44,732 nt of DNA, taken from contig NZ_JABERD010000074.1 in assembly GCF_013044505.1 (NCBI RefSeq), positions 1 through 44,732 of the forward strand, written 5' to 3'. This DNA comes from Streptomyces sp. S3(2020) (GTDB lineage: Bacteria > Actinomycetota > Actinomycetes > Streptomycetales > Streptomycetaceae). Positions 1 through 7,741 of the stretch are shown here, in pieces (position 1 is the stretch's first letter; every line of letters starts with the position of its first letter). The notes beneath the pieces are model-generated. The model did no database searches. It had not been told where the DNA came from and was given only the letters and a program-made list of their open reading frames with translations. The translations under genes and the position numbers were made by a program.

Positions 1-868
1 GGGGTGGGGGTGGCGTGGGTGCGAGGGAGGTGTGGCGGGCGGGCGGGTCGTCGGAGGGCGGGGAGATCTCCTCCGCAGAGTCGTCCTCCGCTGCCCCTCC
101 GACAGTCATCGTCAGTTGGGGAACGTTGTTGGAACTCGAACCACTGACCGTCACCGGATTCTGTGCCGTCGGTGGCGAACCACCCCAGTCCGACACCTCG
201 TTGCACGGGGAGTTCTCGGTGTTGTCGCACACGTAGGTGAAGTGGACTACCGCGGTGACCGTGTACACACCCGCTGGGGCGTCCGCGGGGAGGACGGCTC
301 CCGTCACGCACTGGTAACCCTCGGTCAGTTTGACCCCGCGGCACGCGGGGTCACCGGTCGGCGAACAATGGGCGGCGTCGTCGGAACGGACCGCCGGGGT
401 GGCCGGGCCGGCGGTCACGGTGAAGGAGACACTGGTGACGGTCCCGGCGGTGGCCGTCTTGTTGATGATGGTCAGGCAGCCGGGTCCGTTGCGGTTGCCG
501 TCGAGATGCACACCGTTGACGTGAATGGATCGTCGACCGCTGTTGCCGGTCTCGCCGCCCGGCGTGCTGTTTCCCCCGGTCGATGTGCCCTGCGAGGTGG
601 ACGGGGAGCTGGAGCCTCCGTCAGTCGGGCGACTGGTGCCGGCATCGGGGTCGGTGCTGGTGCCGGCGCCTGTGCCGCGGTCGGCGTTCGGGTCGGCGTT
701 GGGGTCGGTATCGGTGCCGTTCGAGCCGGCCACCGAGCTGACCGGTCCTTCGTCAGCGGCGTTCTGTCCGTCAATGGTGGCGGATCTGACCAGCCAGACG
801 ATCCCGAGCACTGCCACGAGGCCGAGGATGATCGCCAAGGCGATGGGCCGGGCACGCGTAGGGTGCAT
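1..868 (-). CDS. Membrane-anchored exported protein of unknown function, C-terminus cut by window edge
   Basis: Reading the minus strand from an ATG at 868 gives an open frame with no stop to base 1, about 289 codons, so the C-terminus lies outside the window. The start reads MHPTRARPIALAIILGLV, a short basic head followed by one hydrophobic segment (about residues 8-27) that would anchor or export the protein. Residues about 30-110 are a low-complexity Asp/Asn/Gly/Ser/Thr linker with DPNADPNAD-type repeats. After it comes a compact region with four or more cysteines (GPGCLTIINK, AAHCSPTGDPACRG, GYQCVTG, YVCDN) and alternating beta-like strands, suggesting an extracellular disulphide-bonded beta domain. 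The visible end is acidic and then proline-rich. No family recognised. It shares the strand of the downstream two-component pair but is 70 bases away from it; a functional link is not shown. Confidence 0.75.
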   Translation of the reverse strand, partial: MHPTRARPIALAIILGLVAVLGIVWLVRSATIDGQNAADEGPVSSVAGSNGTDTDPNADPNADRGTGAGTSTDPDAGTSRPTDGGSSSPSTSQGTSTGGNSTPGGETGNSGRRSIHVNGVHLDGNRNGPGCLTIINKTATAGTVTSVSFTVTAGPATPAVRSDDAAHCSPTGDPACRGVKLTEGYQCVTGAVLPADAPAGVYTVTAVVHFTYVCDNTENSPCNEVSDWGGSPPTAQNPVTVSGSSSNNVPQLTMTVGGAAEDDSAEEISPPSDDPPARHTSLAPTPPPP

Positions 869-938
869 ATAAGAAGAATATTCTCATTTCCGGCACTCTT
901 CCTCCTGGGGTGGCAAGGGACGATGTGGCCCCGTCGGC

Positions 939-1625
939 CTACGGCTGCTCGGCGACCCCGCCCGCACCGACGCTGACCAGACCTGTCTCGTAGGCGACGA
1001 TGACGGCCTGGACGCGGTCACGGAGTCCGAGTTTGGCGAGGATGCGGGCGACGTGTGTCTTGACGGTCGCCTCGGCCAGATGGAGGCGGGTGGCGAGTTC
1101 GGCGTTGCTCAGGCCGCGGGCCAGCAGGCCCAGGACTTCGAGTTCGCGTGGGGTGAGCGAGGCCAGGTCGCGGTGGAGGGTGGTGGTGTCGCTGCCCTGA
1201 TGCGCGAACCGCTGGACGAGACGGCGGGTGATGGTGGGCGCGAGGAGGGCGTCGCCGGTACGGACCGTGCGGACGGCCGCGGTCAACTGCTCGGGGGTGA
1301 CGTCCTTGAGGAGGAAGCCGCTGGCCCCGGCGGACAGGGCCGCGTAGACGTACCGGTCGAGGTCGAACGTGGTGAGGATGATGACGCGGGGCGTGTCGGC
1401 GGCCCCGGTGAGGATGCGGCGGGTGGCCTCCAGGCCGTCCATCTCGGGCATCCGGATGTCCATCAGGACCACGTCGGGCCGGGTACGGCGGACGGCGTCG
1501 ACGGCTTCGCTCCCGTTGGTGGCCTCGGCGACCACGTCGATGCCGTCGGCGCGGAGGATCAACCGGAAGCCGGTGCGGACCAGGGTCTGGTCGTCGGCGA
1601 GGAGGACGCGCAGCGGCTCGGTCAC
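939..1625 (-). CDS. LuxR/NarL-family response regulator
   Basis: 228 residues with the two-domain layout of NarL/DesR regulators. The receiver domain (about 1-120) has the acidic pair DD (residues 11-12), the phospho-acceptor Asp56 in VVLMDIRMPEMDG, Thr in IILTTFD and Lys in FLLKD. The C-terminal LuxR helix-turn-helix (about 155-215) reads LTPRELEVLGLLARGLSNAE and then TVKTHVARILAKLGL. It starts with GTG at 1625, overlapping the kinase stop as GTGA, so the two are translationally coupled and very likely partners. It probably binds DNA as a phosphorylated dimer. The divergently transcribed ABC transporter at 3141 is the obvious target; that is inference from layout. Confidence 0.95.
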   Translation of the reverse strand: MTEPLRVLLADDQTLVRTGFRLILRADGIDVVAEATNGSEAVDAVRRTRPDVVLMDIRMPEMDGLEATRRILTGAADTPRVIILTTFDLDRYVYAALSAGASGFLLKDVTPEQLTAAVRTVRTGDALLAPTITRRLVQRFAHQGSDTTTLHRDLASLTPRELEVLGLLARGLSNAELATRLHLAEATVKTHVARILAKLGLRDRVQAVIVAYETGLVSVGAGGVAEQP

Positions 1626-2980
1626 GGTCCCTCCAGGGGGATCAGGGCTTCCACACGGTACCCGCCGGTCAGACGGCGGCCGGTGGTGAGGGTTCCGTCG
1701 TGGACGGCGAGGCGCTCGCGCAGCCCGATCAGCCCGCGGCCGCTTCCGACGGCCCCGCTGGAACGCCCACCGGTGTCGGTGACTTCCACCCGGAGCCGGT
1801 CCGGGCCGTAGTCGACGGTCACGGCGGCGCTGGCGCCGGACGCGTGCTTCACCGTGTTGGTCAGGGCTTCCTGGACCACGCGATAGGCGGCGAGTTCGAG
1901 GCCGGGCGGGAGCGGACGGGACGGCCCTGTCACGGTCAGGTCGACGGGCAGTCCGGTGTCCCGTACCCGCCCCACCAGCGATTCCAGCTGGTCCAGGCCG
2001 GGTTGAGGGGTCAGCTCCGCCGCCGCGTCGGCCGGGTCCGCTCCGCTGGACGTCCCCTCGTCCTCGTCGTTCATGGTGAGCAGTCCCATGACGTGGCGCA
2101 GTTCGGTCATGGCCGCCCGCCCACCCGCCTCGACGGCGAGCAGCGCCTCACCGGCCTCCTCGGGCGAGATCTTCATGATCTTGCGGGCCGCACCCGCCTG
2201 GATGATCATCACGCTCACGTTGTGCGTGACGACGTCGTGCAGTTCGCGGGCGATCCTGGCCCGCTCGTGCTCGACGGCCCGGCGCAACTCCTCGGCCCGT
2301 TCGCGTTCCAGGGCGGAGATCCGGGTACGGCCCTCGCCGGTCCGGAGTTTCCATGTACGCAGGCCGATCGCGGCCACGGCCATCGGGACCAGGATCAGCA
2401 GGGCGATGTAGTCGTTGGGGACGATCGGCGTCACCGAGTTCCCCGAGGTGCCGACCAGGACGACCGACACCGGCAGCGTCACCAGGGTCGCCACCCGGTA
2501 CGGGCTGTACACGGCTGCGCTGTAGACGGCGACGATGAACGCGTAGAAGGTCAGCCGCAGCACGCTCTGCGGTGTCGCCAGTGTCGCCGCCGTCACGACA
2601 CACAGCACGGCCAGCGGACAACGGCGGCGCAGCGCGAGGGCACCCGAGGCGACGACCGCGAGGGTCACCATGAAGGCCAGCCCGCCGGGCCCGGACGGAC
2701 GCTCCATGGTGTACCCCACGCCGGGTGCGATCTCCCGCACCACCACGACGTCGACGTTGTCGATGGCGTAGTAGACGGTGGAGATTCCGAACACGAGCGC
2801 GACCAGCATGTCGAACTGCCAGGCCCGCCACGTGGGCCGCAGCGGCGGACCGCTGGGAACCCAGGCGTCGCGGACCGTACGGCGGGCGGCTCCCCGCATC
2901 CGCTCCAGCGTCGTACGTCCGTCCGTCACCGGATCATTTTCGCCGCCGCGCGGACCCGCGGAGTCCGCCCCCGTGGTCAT
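1622..2980 (-). CDS. Sensor histidine kinase (HPK7 / DesK-NarX-like)
   Basis: 452 residues. The N-terminus (about 1-45) is cytosolic and polar. Several hydrophobic segments follow between about residues 45 and 200 (for example MLVALVFGISTVYYAI and ALLILVPMAVAAIGL), with no large extracellular domain, so the signal is probably sensed in or near the membrane. A short coiled coil (RISALERERAEELRRAVEHE) leads into the HisKA_3 dimerisation motif RIARELHDVVTHNV with phospho-acceptor His248. The HATPase domain shows the N box (QEALTNTVKHA), a DTGG-type G1 box and GRGLIGLRERL. It is the first gene of the pair with the regulator at 939-1625. Kinases of this type beside an ABC ATPase/FtsX permease often respond to envelope stress or peptide antibiotics; nothing here identifies the ligand. 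Confidence 0.93.
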   Translation of the reverse strand: MTTGADSAGPRGGENDPVTDGRTTLERMRGAARRTVRDAWVPSGPPLRPTWRAWQFDMLVALVFGISTVYYAIDNVDVVVVREIAPGVGYTMERPSGPGGLAFMVTLAVVASGALALRRRCPLAVLCVVTAATLATPQSVLRLTFYAFIVAVYSAAVYSPYRVATLVTLPVSVVLVGTSGNSVTPIVPNDYIALLILVPMAVAAIGLRTWKLRTGEGRTRISALERERAEELRRAVEHERARIARELHDVVTHNVSVMIIQAGAARKIMKISPEEAGEALLAVEAGGRAAMTELRHVMGLLTMNDEDEGTSSGADPADAAAELTPQPGLDQLESLVGRVRDTGLPVDLTVTGPSRPLPPGLELAAYRVVQEALTNTVKHASGASAAVTVDYGPDRLRVEVTDTGGRSSGAVGSGRGLIGLRERLAVHDGTLTTGRRLTGGYRVEALIPLEGP

Positions 2981-3140
2981 TTCCGCCGTACCGGATACAT
3001 CACCCGCCTACATCGCAGGGATGACGTTTCCGGGGCTCATCCCAGCTCGGTACGGCAAGGGGTTCGAGCGGGCGACGCGTGCCTGCGGGGCCCGCTCCTA
3101 GCGTTCACGCAGCCAACTTCCGTTACCCGAGGAGCCCTTC
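2981..3140. promoter_or_regulatory. Divergent promoter region with 8-bp inverted repeat (3066-3097)
   Basis: This 160-base gap separates the kinase gene (leftward) from the ABC ATPase gene (rightward) and must carry both promoters. It holds a perfect inverted repeat GAGCGGGC (3066-3073) / GCCCGCTC (3090-3097), with 16 bases between the arms. That is the size of a dimeric response-regulator site, but it could equally be a hairpin in the transporter leader. A ribosome site CGAGGAG precedes the ATG at 3141. Confidence 0.4.
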
Positions 3141-3848
3141 ATGACCATGCCGGTGATCGAACTGCGCGAGGTGAGCCGCCGATACGACGACGGTCCGCCC
3201 GCTCTGCACGAGGCATCGCTGACCGTGCGACCCGGCGAGGCCGTCGCGATCCTTGGCCCCTCCGGCAGCGGCAAGTCCACGCTGCTGAACCTGATCGCGG
3301 GCCTGGACCGGCCCGACGAGGGGACCGTCACCGTGGACGGAGTGCGGGTGGACCGGCTCGGCGAAGCCGGTGCGGCGCTGTATCGGCGGTCGAAGATCGG
3401 CATGGTCTTCCAGTTCTTCAACCTGCTCGACGATCTGACCGTCACCGACAACGTCGTGCTGCCCGCCCGCCTGACCGGTATGTCACGGGGCGAGGCGGGC
3501 CGCAGGGCGGCGGAACTCCTGGAACTGCTGGGCATCGACCGGCAGGCCCGCGCCTACCCGGCACGTCTGTCCGGTGGCGAACGGCAACGCGTCGCGGTCG
3601 CCCGGGCGTTGATGAACCGGCCCGCGCTGCTCCTGGCCGACGAGCCGACCGGGGCCCTGGACACGGCCGCCGGACAGGACGTCAGCGAACTGCTCACCGG
3701 TCTCAACGCCGAGGGCCAGACCCTCGTCGTCGTCACCCACGACCTGGCACTGGCCCGGTCCTGCACCGACCGCACGGTCCGCATCGCCGATGGCCGGATC
3801 ACGCAGGACACCGGGTCGCGGGCCGTCACCCCGGAGGCCGTCCGATGA
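3141..3848 (+). CDS. ABC transporter ATP-binding protein (MacB/LolD type)
   Basis: 235 residues, the size of a single nucleotide-binding domain. Walker A is GPSGSGKST (39-47), the Q-loop lies in MVFQFFNLLDDLTV, the signature is LSGGERQRVAVARALM, Walker B is LLLADEPTGALD, and the switch His is in VVVTHDLALA. The FFNLL and DEPTGALD wording is typical of the LolD/MacB branch that works with FtsX-type permeases. Start ATG at 3141 follows a GAGGAG site. The stop overlaps the permease start (ATGA), so the pair is translated together. The role is ATP hydrolysis powering the partner permease, most likely export or extraction of a lipophilic or peptide substrate; the substrate is unknown. Confidence 0.96.
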   Translation: MTMPVIELREVSRRYDDGPPALHEASLTVRPGEAVAILGPSGSGKSTLLNLIAGLDRPDEGTVTVDGVRVDRLGEAGAALYRRSKIGMVFQFFNLLDDLTVTDNVVLPARLTGMSRGEAGRRAAELLELLGIDRQARAYPARLSGGERQRVAVARALMNRPALLLADEPTGALDTAAGQDVSELLTGLNAEGQTLVVVTHDLALARSCTDRTVRIADGRITQDTGSRAVTPEAVR

Positions 3849-6214
3849 GCGCGCTCGCCAAGGTGGTGCGCACGGGGGTCGCACGACGCCGGGTGCAGAC
3901 GCTGGTGATCGGGCTCGCCACGATGATGGCGGTGGCCGCCTCCGTCCTCGGCGGAACCCTGCTCGCGGTCTCCGGCGCGCCTTTCGAGGACGCGTTCGCG
4001 GCACAGCGCGGCGCGCATCTGTCCATGCAGTTCGACGCGGACGGGGTCAGCGCCGGACAGCTGTCGACGTCCAAGGACACCGAAGGGGTGAGCGCCGCCG
4101 CCGGGCCGTTCCCCACGGCGACGCTCACCCCGCGGTCGGACGGGTTCGGGGGCCCCGGCTGGCCGATGACCGTGGTCGGCCGGGACGGTCCCGGCGAGGA
4201 CGTGGACGAACTGACACTGCTCCACGGACGGTGGCCCACGCGCTCCGGCGAGATCGTGCTGTCCGCCGGCTCCGCGCTCTTCGCGACCCTGGGCACGAAG
4301 GTCACCTTCCCCGACCTGCCCGGTGACCCGACGCTGACGGTGGTGGGCGAGGCCCGCTCGGTCACGCAGACCGCCGACGCATGGGTACTGCCCTCCCAGA
4401 TGCCCGCGCTCACCGCGCCCGGCAGCGGCGGCCGGCAGATGCTCTACCGCTTCACCGACGCCGGCACCGCCGCGCAGATCACCGCGGGCGGCAAGGCCGT
4501 GACCCGGTCCCTGCCGCCGGGAGCGGCCGTCGGCGAACAGTCCTGGCTCACCGTCAAGAAGACCGTCGAACGCGACACCGCCCTCTACGTTCCCTTCCTC
4601 ATGGCCTTCGGCGCCCTGGGGCTGGTCATGTCGGTGCTCATCGTCGGCAACGTCGTCGCGTCGGCCGTCGGCACGGGAACGCGCCGTATCGGAGTCCTCA
4701 AAGCCGTCGGCTTCACCCCGGCCCAGGTCGTACGGGCTTATGTCGGCCAGGCGCTGATCCCGGCCGCCGTCGGCGCGGTCCTCGGAGTCCTCGCCGGGCA
4801 CCTGCTCGCCGTGCCCGTGCTGGCCGAGGCCCAGGAGGTGTACAGCAGTTCCTCCCTGACCGTCGCTCCCTGGGTCGACCTGACGGTGATCGCGGGAGTG
4901 CTCGGCCTGGTGGCGGCGACCGCGTGGGCAAGTGCCCTGCGGGCCGGGCGCATGAGGACTGTCGACGCGCTCGCCGTAGGGCGTACGGCGTCGGCGGGGC
5001 GCGGACGGTGGGCGGCCCGGCTCGCCGGACGGCTGCCGCTGCCGCAACCCGTGGCGCTGGGCCTGGCGCGGCCTTTCGCACGGCCCGCCCGCGCGGTGGC
5101 CATGGGTACCGCCGTCCTGTTCGGCGCCATCGCCGTCACGTTCACCGTGGGGATGGGCGCCTCGCTCGGTCAAGTGATGACAGCAAGGGCCCACGACGCG
5201 GCTGATGTCGTCATCCCCGCGCCCATGCCGGACTTCGGGCCCCAGGGCCCAGGCTCCGAGAAGCAGCCCGAGGCCGATCCCACCGCGGTCTCCTCGGTCG
5301 CCTCGGTCGCCGCGGCCGTCAAGGCCGCCTCCGGAACCGGGAAGTACTACAGGGCTGCCACGGTACGGGCGACCGTGTCCGGCCTGACCGGCACCATCGA
5401 AGTGAACACCTTCACCGGCGACGCCTCCTGGGGCGGCTACACCATGGTCTCCGGCCGCTGGATCGAGCGCACCGGCGAGGCCGTGGTCCCCACCCCCCTC
5501 CTGGCCGCCACCAGCACCCGCGTCGGCGACACCATCACCCTCAACGGCCTGGCCGAACCGGTCACGGTCCGGATCGTCGGGGAGGTCTTCGACACCCGCA
5601 ACGACGGCATGCAGGTCTTCACCGACGCCTCGACCCTCACCCCCGCACACCCCGACCTGACACAGACGAGCCATCACATCGCGGTCACCCCGGGCACCGA
5701 CGTCACCGCCTACGTCGACACGTTGAACAAGAACCTGGCGCCCCTCGGGGTCACCGCCCGGGCCGGCGGGCTCAACTCCGGCAGCGACATGGTCGTCACC
5801 CTCAACGCGCTGTCCGCGATCCTCACCCTGATGCTCGTCGCCGTCGCCGCGCTGGGCGTACTGAACGGAGTGCTCCTCGACACCCGCGAGCGCGTCCGGG
5901 AGATCGGCGTCCACAAGGCGCTCGGCATGACTCCCCGACAGACCGTCGCCATGGTCCTCACCTCGGTCGTCGTGACCGGACTGGTCGCGGGCGCGCTGGG
6001 CGTACCGCTCGGCGTGGCCCTGCACGGCTGGGTCATCCCCGCGATGGGCGACAGCGTGGGGCTTCGCCTCCCCGGATCCGTCACCGCCGTCTACCACGCG
6101 GCCGAACTGCTCCCACTCACCCTCGGCGGCCTGCTCATCGCCACGCTGGGTGCGCTCCTGCCCGCCGGCTGGGCCGCACGAGCCCGGACCGCCACGGCGC
6201 TGCGTACCGAATAG
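3845..6214 (+). CDS. FtsX-family ABC transporter permease
   Basis: 789 residues starting at ATG 3845, which overlaps the ATPase stop. The open frame runs further upstream, but that part is antisense to the kinase. Layout is that of the large two-module FtsX/MacB-like permeases: a first membrane helix (VQTLVIGLATMMAVAASVLG), a long extracellular domain to about residue 240, three helices about 255-370 (including ALGLVMSVLIVGNVVASAVG), a second module beginning about 415 (VAMGTAVLFGAIAVTFTVGM) with another extracellular domain, and three C-terminal helices about 650-785. The coupling segments RRIGVLKAVGFTPAQVVRAY and VREIGVHKALGMTPRQTVAM, one per module, are the signature that contacts the ATPase. 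It is probably regulated by the divergent two-component pair. Confidence 0.94.
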   Translation: MSALAKVVRTGVARRRVQTLVIGLATMMAVAASVLGGTLLAVSGAPFEDAFAAQRGAHLSMQFDADGVSAGQLSTSKDTEGVSAAAGPFPTATLTPRSDGFGGPGWPMTVVGRDGPGEDVDELTLLHGRWPTRSGEIVLSAGSALFATLGTKVTFPDLPGDPTLTVVGEARSVTQTADAWVLPSQMPALTAPGSGGRQMLYRFTDAGTAAQITAGGKAVTRSLPPGAAVGEQSWLTVKKTVERDTALYVPFLMAFGALGLVMSVLIVGNVVASAVGTGTRRIGVLKAVGFTPAQVVRAYVGQALIPAAVGAVLGVLAGHLLAVPVLAEAQEVYSSSSLTVAPWVDLTVIAGVLGLVAATAWASALRAGRMRTVDALAVGRTASAGRGRWAARLAGRLPLPQPVALGLARPFARPARAVAMGTAVLFGAIAVTFTVGMGASLGQVMTARAHDAADVVIPAPMPDFGPQGPGSEKQPEADPTAVSSVASVAAAVKAASGTGKYYRAATVRATVSGLTGTIEVNTFTGDASWGGYTMVSGRWIERTGEAVVPTPLLAATSTRVGDTITLNGLAEPVTVRIVGEVFDTRNDGMQVFTDASTLTPAHPDLTQTSHHIAVTPGTDVTAYVDTLNKNLAPLGVTARAGGLNSGSDMVVTLNALSAILTLMLVAVAALGVLNGVLLDTRERVREIGVHKALGMTPRQTVAMVLTSVVVTGLVAGALGVPLGVALHGWVIPAMGDSVGLRLPGSVTAVYHAAELLPLTLGGLLIATLGALLPAGWAARARTATALRTE

Positions 6215-6227
6215 GAGGGTGAGGTAC

Positions 6228-6305
6228 GGAGGTTGTGGCTCCACCTCCAGATCTCAGACGCGGAGGTTGTGCCTCCGGGCCCCACGGCAGGTCGCGTGGG
6301 GCCCG
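6228..6305. terminator. Cluster of strong hairpins between convergent genes (bidirectional terminator)
   Basis: The gap between the permease end (6214) and the convergent acetyltransferase end (6325) is almost wholly palindromic. The largest element is an 11-bp perfect stem (6276-6286 with 6295-6305, core GGGCCCCACG / CGTGGGGCCC) and an 8-base loop. Upstream lie a 6-bp stem CGGAGG-TTGTG-CCTCCG (6261-6277) and a related hairpin GGAGGT...ACCTCC (6228-6248). The last two share the near-repeat CGGAGGTTGTG. Hairpins 6261-6277 and 6276-6305 overlap by two bases. No U-tract follows, as is usual in high-GC actinomycete terminators. Confidence 0.75.
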
Positions 6306-6324
6306 GGCTCGGCGAGCGTGCGGT

Positions 6325-7542
6325 TCAGAACCAGTGCAGGCAGTGCGGGGAGCGGTCGCCGCGGAAGAGAGCGTCGGCGAGAGCGGCCGCGCCCGGGTGG
6401 TGGGCTCGGATGTGTCCGGCACGGACGAGCGTGCTCGGGGCGGTCCCGCCGAGATAGACCGAGCCCAGGTCGCGCACGTCCAGGGACAGGTCGGGCTCGC
6501 GGTCCGTGGGGACGCAGTCGGCCTTGCCGTCCCGGACGGTCAGCAGGTAGCGGCCGTGTTCGGCGAGGAACGGGTCGGCGACGTCGAGGACGAGTTCGCC
6601 GTCCATGAACCAGCCGCGCGCGGTCAGGGCACCGGGGATGTCCAGGATCCGCACCCAGAGCCAGTCCATCTGGCCGCTCACCTGGCCGGCGCGGAGGTCC
6701 GCGAGCTGCCAGCGCAGCGGGTGCTCGGGCGGGACGTGCTTGAACACCACCTCCGAGACCAGGTCATGTCCGAGGACGAACCGGGCCAGGGCCGTGAAGA
6801 CGGCGTCGTCGGTGGCGATGGTCTCGTCGACCGTCAGGGTGCCGGAGTCGACCGAGTAGCTGGCGTACCCGTCCGGGACGCCGTCGGCGTCCCGGTGAAC
6901 GGCGATGTGACGCTGCGCCGGCGAGATCGGCGGCTGCCCCGCGCGCAACGCCCACCAGCGGTGCGGCCGGGACAGCGCGCCGGGCTGGGCGCGGCGGTAC
7001 CGGTCGTAGACCTCTTCCAGGATCTCGCCGCACTCGGCGCGCCGCAGCACCTCCACCGAGCCGGTCGTCTGGGCGTCGGCCGTTCCGGGTGCCCGGGGGA
7101 GGGTGAGCGCGGCCCGGTGGCGCTCCACCTTCAGCTGCGCCGTGCCGGTCGCAGGCCCGTAGCCGAACCGGCCGTAGATCGTGGCCTCGGAGGACAGCAG
7201 CACGGACAGGAACTCCCCACCGGCCCGCGTCCCGGAGAGCTGATGCCGCATCATCGCGCTGAGTGCGCCCTGGCGTCGGTGCGAAGGCAGGACGCCGACG
7301 GCGGTCAGCCCGGACACCGGGACGAGGGTCCCACCGGGCAGCGTGAGTTCGAAGGGGTACGTGCCGGCGGTGCCGACAGGCCGCCCGTCCGGCGTCAGGG
7401 CGAGCAGACAGCGGTCCGTCTCCAGCGCCGACCACCAGAGTCCGCCGCCGTCGACCGGGGTTTCCGGGAACATCCCGAACGCGGTATGGAGCGTGTCGAC
7501 GAAGACGTCGAAGTCGTCGTCAGTCGTGGAACGAATCTCCAT
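6325..7542 (-). CDS. Eis-like GNAT acetyltransferase with SCP2-type C-terminal domain
   Basis: 405 residues from the ATG at 7542, chosen over an in-frame GTG at 7575 because GAGGAGG sits just upstream of 7542 and the protein then begins MEIRSTTDDDFD. The N-terminal GNAT fold has the acetyl-CoA loop GVLPSHRRQGALSAMM; the next motif ATIYGRFGYGPAT is the conserved Eis segment carrying the tyrosine thought to act as general acid. The end reads SPHCLHWF: Eis proteins finish in an aromatic residue whose free carboxylate reaches the active site, so the intact C-terminus supports a working enzyme. The family multi-acetylates aminoglycosides and other amines as a hexamer in the cytoplasm. The substrate here is unknown. 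It is divergent from the LAL regulator at 7742. Confidence 0.9.
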   Translation of the reverse strand: MEIRSTTDDDFDVFVDTLHTAFGMFPETPVDGGGLWWSALETDRCLLALTPDGRPVGTAGTYPFELTLPGGTLVPVSGLTAVGVLPSHRRQGALSAMMRHQLSGTRAGGEFLSVLLSSEATIYGRFGYGPATGTAQLKVERHRAALTLPRAPGTADAQTTGSVEVLRRAECGEILEEVYDRYRRAQPGALSRPHRWWALRAGQPPISPAQRHIAVHRDADGVPDGYASYSVDSGTLTVDETIATDDAVFTALARFVLGHDLVSEVVFKHVPPEHPLRWQLADLRAGQVSGQMDWLWVRILDIPGALTARGWFMDGELVLDVADPFLAEHGRYLLTVRDGKADCVPTDREPDLSLDVRDLGSVYLGGTAPSTLVRAGHIRAHHPGAAALADALFRGDRSPHCLHWF

Positions 7543-7741
7543 CGGCGGCGCTGCCTCCTCGAATACCGGCACCACAACGTGCGGTGTCCGGCGACAGTGC
7601 AGCGTCGACTCGTCGCCGGCGCAAGCGAATTACGACCTGTCGCGACGGCGGCCTGCTCGATCCCGCCGGGTACGGCTTACGTAAGATCGTCACAGGAATG
7701 TCCCCGAGGGCCGTGGGGCCATGGGGAGGTTAGGTGGCGAT
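7543..7741. promoter_or_regulatory. Divergent promoter region with palindrome CTTACGTAAG
   Basis: This 199-base gap lies between the acetyltransferase (leftward) and the LAL regulator (rightward). A perfect 10-bp palindrome CTTACGTAAG occupies 7676-7685 and overlaps TAAGAT (7682-7687), a fair match to an actinomycete -10 box. No matching -35 was evident, so the promoter is tentative. GGGGAGG (7723-7729) and AGGTGG (7732-7737) are ribosome-site candidates for the GTG at 7742. Confidence 0.35.

Noticed and set aside
32..976. A 314-codon plus-strand frame at the left edge
   Set aside because: It is antisense to the exported protein read on the minus strand, which has a proper signal anchor, linker and cysteine-bearing domain; the plus frame is low-complexity.
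3554..6244. An 896-codon minus-strand frame opposite the ABC permease
   Set aside because: Low-complexity Gly/Asp/His composition and full overlap with the clear FtsX permease.
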